Assembly (NCBI RefSeq): GCF_003044065.1
Contig: NZ_PZJJ01000006.1
Span: 62,001 to 126,000, forward strand
Length of the DNA stretch: 64,000 nucleotides
Source of the DNA: Alkalicoccus saliphilus
Lineage (GTDB): Bacteria > Bacillota > Bacilli > Bacillales > Salisediminibacteriaceae
Direction: 5' to 3'
Each line of letters starts with the position of its first letter. Positions within the stretch are counted from its first letter, which is position 1. The position numbers and the translations under genes were made by a program. The notes under the pieces are model-generated. The model saw only the letters and a program-made list of their open reading frames with translations. It was not told the origin of the DNA and ran no database searches. Below, one piece after another: positions 60,086 through 64,000 of this stretch.

Positions 60086-63000
60086 TTACTCTATTTCCAA
60101 AGTCATTCGTCCTTCCATCATATAGAGTCTGCACGAAGCGATGGAAATTCCCCATGCAGATTCCAGAGCTTTTTTATAAAAAGTAAGCTGATACTTATAT
60201 CGTTTCCTGAAATAATCAGCAGCCTCTGAAGCATCGGCAAAACGGTTTGTGATCTGGTCCGTTTTATAGTCGAGAATGTGTACAGTCCCGTCCTCTTCTT
60301 TATATACACAGTCGATAATTCCCTGGACGAAGACTTTTTCTTCCGGACCTTCCCAGTTTTCGTATATTGATGAAGCATTAATTCCGTGAGTAAAAGGAAT
60401 TTCCCGTTTCACCCATTCTGCCCTGCGGAGCCTGTCCGCTTCCGTCCCTGCGAGAAAATCTGTCACCTGCTTATAATTAACCTGCTCTGCTTCCTTTTCA
60501 GTAATTATTTCTTTCTCTACGAGTATTGCCACTTCTTTTTTCACCTCTTCCACTGTTTCAACAGAAAAAGGTATATACTGCATAACCGTGTGCATAATAG
60601 TCCCTTTTTCAGCAGGGGAAAAGTTTGTTTCCTGGACGAAGGATGGTCTGTCAAAAACAGGAGCGGATTGGTTCCATAAAGATCCACTGTACGGGTCTTC
60701 TCCGGCTCTTTTCAATTCTGTTACTGATTTTTTGACTTCAGTTGAGGTAGCATCAACGTATGGATACTGCCAGTTAAACCGCCGCGAAACAAACGTAATA
60801 TCGACACCGACACTCTGTCTGTTTTCGACTGCTTCCAGCTTTTCTGGTTTTGATGATAAAGCGGGGACCGCATTCTGCAGCGATGCAGCCGGAATCCGGA
60901 GCGCTCTCCATCTCGATAAATCTTTCTGCTGAAGTAATACAGGAATCCCTGCTTTCTGAAGAAAAGGCTCCGAGTCCGTATGGGTAAAGAAAGCCGGCAT
61001 GATCCAGTCAAAAAAAGTTTTAGCTCCCGCCCGCATAGTTTCCGGAATTTCCAGCGCCGGCAGATGCCCGGTCCATTTTTTCAGCGAACTATCATAGTTG
61101 TTAACTGAACCGGTTAATATCAGCTTTTCTTCGGCCCGGGTCATTCCAACATACAAAATACGCATTTCCTCTGCAAGCATTTCCCGGCGGAGGCGTTCCT
61201 TCATAACATAATAATACAGCGTAGGATAAGAAACTCTGTTTGCCGGATCAATATATCTTGCTGCAAATCCGAGTTCTTTATGTTTTAAATAGGAATTATT
61301 TAAATCCATCATATTAAACTGTTTATTCATTCCTGCAAGTATTACTACCGGAAATTCCAGTCCTTTACTCTTATGGATCGTCATCATTCGCACAACATCT
61401 TCCTGTTCACCGACCGCACGGGCTTTTCCTAAATCGTCCCCTCTTTCCTTCATTCGTTCAACGAACCTCAGAAAGCGGAACAGGCCGCGGAAAGATGTTT
61501 GTTCGTAGGACCTCGCACGGTCATACAAAGAACGGAGATTCATCTGACGCTGCTTGCCTCCCGGAAGCCCGCCGACATATTCCACATAGCCGGTTTCATC
61601 AAATAAGTACCAAATGAATTCCGCAAGGCCCATCGATTTTACTGCATCACGCCATCTGGAAATCTGCTGAATAACCGATGCGCTTGTTTCGTAATCTGCT
61701 TCCGCCGCCTTTTTAAGAGCCGAGTAGAAGTCGGCTTCCGGAGCAAAAAGTCTGATTTCAGTCAGTTTTTCTTCATCAAAAGCAAAGATAGGGGATCTCA
61801 GCAGGGAAGCCAGCGGAATATCCTGATAGGGATTATCAATCACCTGAAGCAGAGAAAGCATGATTTTCACTTCCACTGCCTCAAAATAACCTGTGTTTAA
61901 ATCAGCAAATACAGGGATCTCTGCAGCCCGCAGTTCCTCCATCATCGTGTCCGCCCAGGGCATGGAACGCATTAAAATAACGATATCCCTGTACTCCACC
62001 GCCCTTGTAGTATTTTTAGCTTTATCAAACACCGGAAAACCGCCGTCCACCATTTCACGGATTTTTTCAGCTGCTGCTCTTGCTTCCAGCTGGGAAGATT
62101 CCATGTCTTCTGCTTCCTCGTCATCATCTCCATACTGCTGTTTGTCTATTAGCAGTATTTCCGTTTCCTCTTCCCCATTTTCCGGGAAATTGAAGTTCCC
62201 CTGCTTCAGGGAAGCCGCGTTGTCGTACTCCATTTCCCCGATTGCTTCACTCATAATACGGCTGAAAACAAAATTCGCAGCGTGCAGTACCGTTTCCCTG
62301 CTGCGGAAATTTTTTGATAGATCAATACGCCGCCCGCTTTTTTCTTCCTCATACATTTTATATTTTTGTAGAAAGAGTCCCGGTTCAGCAAGCCGGAATC
62401 GGTAAATGGATTGTTTGACATCTCCAACCATAAAAAGTGTATTACTGCCGGATACAAGATTAATGACCGCTTCCTGTACAAAGTTCGTGTCCTGATATTC
62501 GTCAATCAGCACCTCGTCGAACTGGGACTGGTACTGATAAGCTGCCGACGTGGGACGACCGCTTTCTTTGTCCCTCAATATGTCCAGGCAGTAATGTTCG
62601 AGATCACTGAAATGAAGCGCATTTTTTTCGAGTTTTGCTTCCTGATAATTTTTCGAAAAAAGGCTCACATATTTGGTGAGTGTCCGTATAACAGGGGCCA
62701 TTTTCTGCATTTCGTCTGTTAAAACGTCCGACGGAGCGCTGAAATAATCTTTCGCTGTGTTTTTCATTTTCTTTTTAACTTCATCTCTTATGTTCTGCAC
62801 CTGTTTCTGCAGGTCAGAATCTATGTCAGTATCTGATTTTTTTACAGGAGGCATCCTTTTAAAATGAAAGTTCGTAACAGCTGACTTTAAATTTTCCCAG
62901 TCATAGGCCGATGAAGCATTTTTGATCATTGTTACTTCCTCTTCAAGGAGCTCTATGTATTTATGGGGTCCTCCCGGTGCTTCTGCTGTTCTCAACGCCT

Positions 63001-63715
63001 GCTCATACATTGAAACTGCTCCATCAAGGGACAGACGTACGTAATTTTTAGCTTCTTTTACCCAATCCAGGTCGTCAAATGGCACATTTTCTGAATTCTC
63101 ATAAATGGAAACAGTGTCAGCCAGCCACGTTTCCGGATCCGGATGGGACCTGGAAAAGTGATATAGATCAAGAAGCAGCCTCTTCAGCTCTTCATCAGTC
63201 CTGTCACCGGTGAAATAATCGACGAGAGTGTAAAAATCGCTTTCTTCAGAATAGGCGGATTCAAAAAGTTCCTCCATCACTTCATCTTCCAGAAGGGCGG
63301 CTTCGGTTTCATCGAGCATACGAAAAGCAGGATCAACCCCTACTTCATAGTAGTAGGTGCGGATTACATTCATACAAAAGGCGTGCAGCGTCGAAATGTT
63401 GGCGCGCTGAAGCTGGGAAAGCTGACGGCGGAGGTGCTGGGATTCAGGATTTTCAGCGAGGGTTTCTTCCAATGCTTTCCCTATACGCTGTTTCATTTCG
63501 GCGGCAGCTGCATTCGTAAACGTTACGATGAGCAGCTTGTTTAAATCCACCGGATTATTCGTGTCTGTAACTTTTCGGACAATTCTTTCGACAAGAACCG
63601 CCGTTTTCCCGCTGCCCGCAGCAGCCGATACAAGCATCGGCTTTTTATCCAGTGCAATAGCTTCCCATTGATCTTCTGTCCACTTCGATCCTTCCGGCCG
63701 GGGGATATCAGTCAT
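60086..63715 (-). CDS. addA: ATP-dependent helicase/nuclease subunit A
   Basis: A 1209-residue UvrD-like helicase with a C-terminal RecB-type nuclease domain. With AddB it resects double-strand breaks to Chi-type signals for RecA recombination. Walker A is VSAAAGSGKTAV (31-38 for AAAGSGKT), motif II is VLIDEYQDTN, and motif V/VI includes TIHKSKGLEFPVVIL and ILYVGMTRAEEKLIL. The nuclease core is FVQGIIDCVY...HILDYKTDQI near the end. Length is close to B. subtilis AddA (1232). The start overlaps the addB stop by eight bases, giving a coupled addBA operon. Confidence 0.96.
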   Translation of the reverse strand: MTDIPRPEGSKWTEDQWEAIALDKKPMLVSAAAGSGKTAVLVERIVRKVTDTNNPVDLNKLLIVTFTNAAAAEMKQRIGKALEETLAENPESQHLRRQLSQLQRANISTLHAFCMNVIRTYYYEVGVDPAFRMLDETEAALLEDEVMEELFESAYSEESDFYTLVDYFTGDRTDEELKRLLLDLYHFSRSHPDPETWLADTVSIYENSENVPFDDLDWVKEAKNYVRLSLDGAVSMYEQALRTAEAPGGPHKYIELLEEEVTMIKNASSAYDWENLKSAVTNFHFKRMPPVKKSDTDIDSDLQKQVQNIRDEVKKKMKNTAKDYFSAPSDVLTDEMQKMAPVIRTLTKYVSLFSKNYQEAKLEKNALHFSDLEHYCLDILRDKESGRPTSAAYQYQSQFDEVLIDEYQDTNFVQEAVINLVSGSNTLFMVGDVKQSIYRFRLAEPGLFLQKYKMYEEEKSGRRIDLSKNFRSRETVLHAANFVFSRIMSEAIGEMEYDNAASLKQGNFNFPENGEEETEILLIDKQQYGDDDEEAEDMESSQLEARAAAEKIREMVDGGFPVFDKAKNTTRAVEYRDIVILMRSMPWADTMMEELRAAEIPVFADLNTGYFEAVEVKIMLSLLQVIDNPYQDIPLASLLRSPIFAFDEEKLTEIRLFAPEADFYSALKKAAEADYETSASVIQQISRWRDAVKSMGLAEFIWYLFDETGYVEYVGGLPGGKQRQMNLRSLYDRARSYEQTSFRGLFRFLRFVERMKERGDDLGKARAVGEQEDVVRMMTIHKSKGLEFPVVILAGMNKQFNMMDLNNSYLKHKELGFAARYIDPANRVSYPTLYYYVMKERLRREMLAEEMRILYVGMTRAEEKLILTGSVNNYDSSLKKWTGHLPALEIPETMRAGAKTFFDWIMPAFFTHTDSEPFLQKAGIPVLLQQKDLSRWRALRIPAASLQNAVPALSSKPEKLEAVENRQSVGVDITFVSRRFNWQYPYVDATSTEVKKSVTELKRAGEDPYSGSLWNQSAPVFDRPSFVQETNFSPAEKGTIMHTVMQYIPFSVETVEEVKKEVAILVEKEIITEKEAEQVNYKQVTDFLAGTEADRLRRAEWVKREIPFTHGINASSIYENWEGPEEKVFVQGIIDCVYKEEDGTVHILDYKTDQITNRFADASEAADYFRKRYKYQLTFYKKALESAWGISIASCRLYMMEGRMTLEIE

Positions 63716-64000
63716 CTGTTTTTCCTCCTTTTTGTTTTCTTATCGCCTCAATAACTTCTTCAGCGGATTTTTCCGGAAGCGTACGGTAGTTATTCGTGTC
63801 CAGGGATGGATCAAACTGGCAGAAGGACTTATAAGAGCAGTAGGTGCATGGGATCTGCTGCTTTTTTTTGTAAGGAGTCAGTGAAATATCTCCATCAGCC
63901 ATTCTCTGGCCGAGGTTTTGCATATGTGAACGTATATACTGCCGGAGAAGTCCGTAGTCATCCGGTGCCAGTGTGCGTGAACCGCCTGCAGGTTTCCCAT
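63708..64000 (-). CDS. addB: ATP-dependent nuclease subunit B, C-terminal part (cut by window edge)
   Basis: The last 96-97 codons of a gene entering from the right edge. It reads GGSRTLAPDDYGLLRQYI, then MQNLGQRMADGDISLTPY, then the iron-sulfur cysteines IPCTYCSYKSFCQFDP and a tail EEVIEAIRKQKGG. The C-x-x-C-x5-C spacing and the position before addA are those of AddB, whose nuclease domain is held by a 4Fe-4S cluster (the first cysteine lies upstream, outside the window). It overlaps addA by eight bases. Confidence 0.92.
   Translation of the reverse strand, partial: GKPAGGSRTLAPDDYGLLRQYIRSHMQNLGQRMADGDISLTPYKKKQQIPCTYCSYKSFCQFDPSLDTNNYRTLPEKSAEEVIEAIRKQKGGKTDD

Overview
The window looks like a chromosomal segment of a low-to-moderate GC Gram-positive bacterium of the family Bacillaceae, probably a haloalkaliphilic relative of Bacillus (an Alkalicoccus-like genome is my guess). 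The reasons are family-level: a B. subtilis-type argCJBD-carAB-argF operon, a proline T-box in front of proBA, a double-GTPase DynA, AddAB, CvfB, YkqA- and YkpA-like proteins, a TnrA/GlnR-type operator, and strong AGGAGG ribosome binding sites with many GTG and TTG starts. No rRNA, tRNA, CRISPR array, prophage or complete insertion sequence was seen.

Layout. 1-10.3 kb: end of a glycosyltransferase, small conserved genes, a HAD phosphatase, the dynamin-like dynA, two related polytopic membrane proteins around an SDR dehydrogenase, and a 99-residue retropepsin-like protein. 10.4-15.2 kb: topB, cvfB, ilvA. 15.3-18.4 kb: a nitrogen-regulated operon of an ammonium transporter, a DUF294 (GlnD-like) nucleotidyltransferase and a DEDDh exonuclease, joined by ATGA overlaps. 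18.5-23.9 kb: an exporter, an acyltransferase, a serine hydrolase, then a glycine riboswitch leading to a GcvR-like ACT protein and a UPF0210 protein. 24-28.6 kb: T-box, proB, proA and typA. 28.8-34 kb: an atypical tyrosine recombinase with flanking repeats, a thiol oxidoreductase, a BtuF-like protein, a 5'-3' exonuclease, a DUF6884 protein and a patatin. 34.2-48.2 kb: a branched-chain aminotransferase, argH, argG and the seven-gene arginine/carbamoyl phosphate operon. 48.2-57 kb: cardiolipin synthase, an oxidative-damage repair group (two MsrA proteins, one fused to a degenerate MsrB, plus Ohr) and assorted enzymes. 57-64 kb: an ABC-F ATPase, addA and the 3' end of addB.

The central metabolic theme is amino acid biosynthesis. 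Threonine and branched-chain, proline, and arginine enzymes all appear, each with a visible control site (possible cre, T-box, ARG boxes). The amt operon carries a TnrA-type box placed 49 bp from the predicted start of transcription, which is the activating position.

The most novel structure is a family of four dispersed 146-363 bp intergenic elements (22090, 28640, 36884, 57089). They share GGCTCTGTTAAAG-like terminal inverted repeats, and three are flanked by perfect or near-perfect 9-bp direct repeats. They behave like non-autonomous (MITE-like) transposable elements. One sits between the glycine riboswitch and its gene, and another separates argG from argH. Other points of interest are an MsrB domain without its catalytic cysteine, an integrase-family protein without its first catalytic arginine, and the glycine riboswitch ahead of two genes of unknown function.
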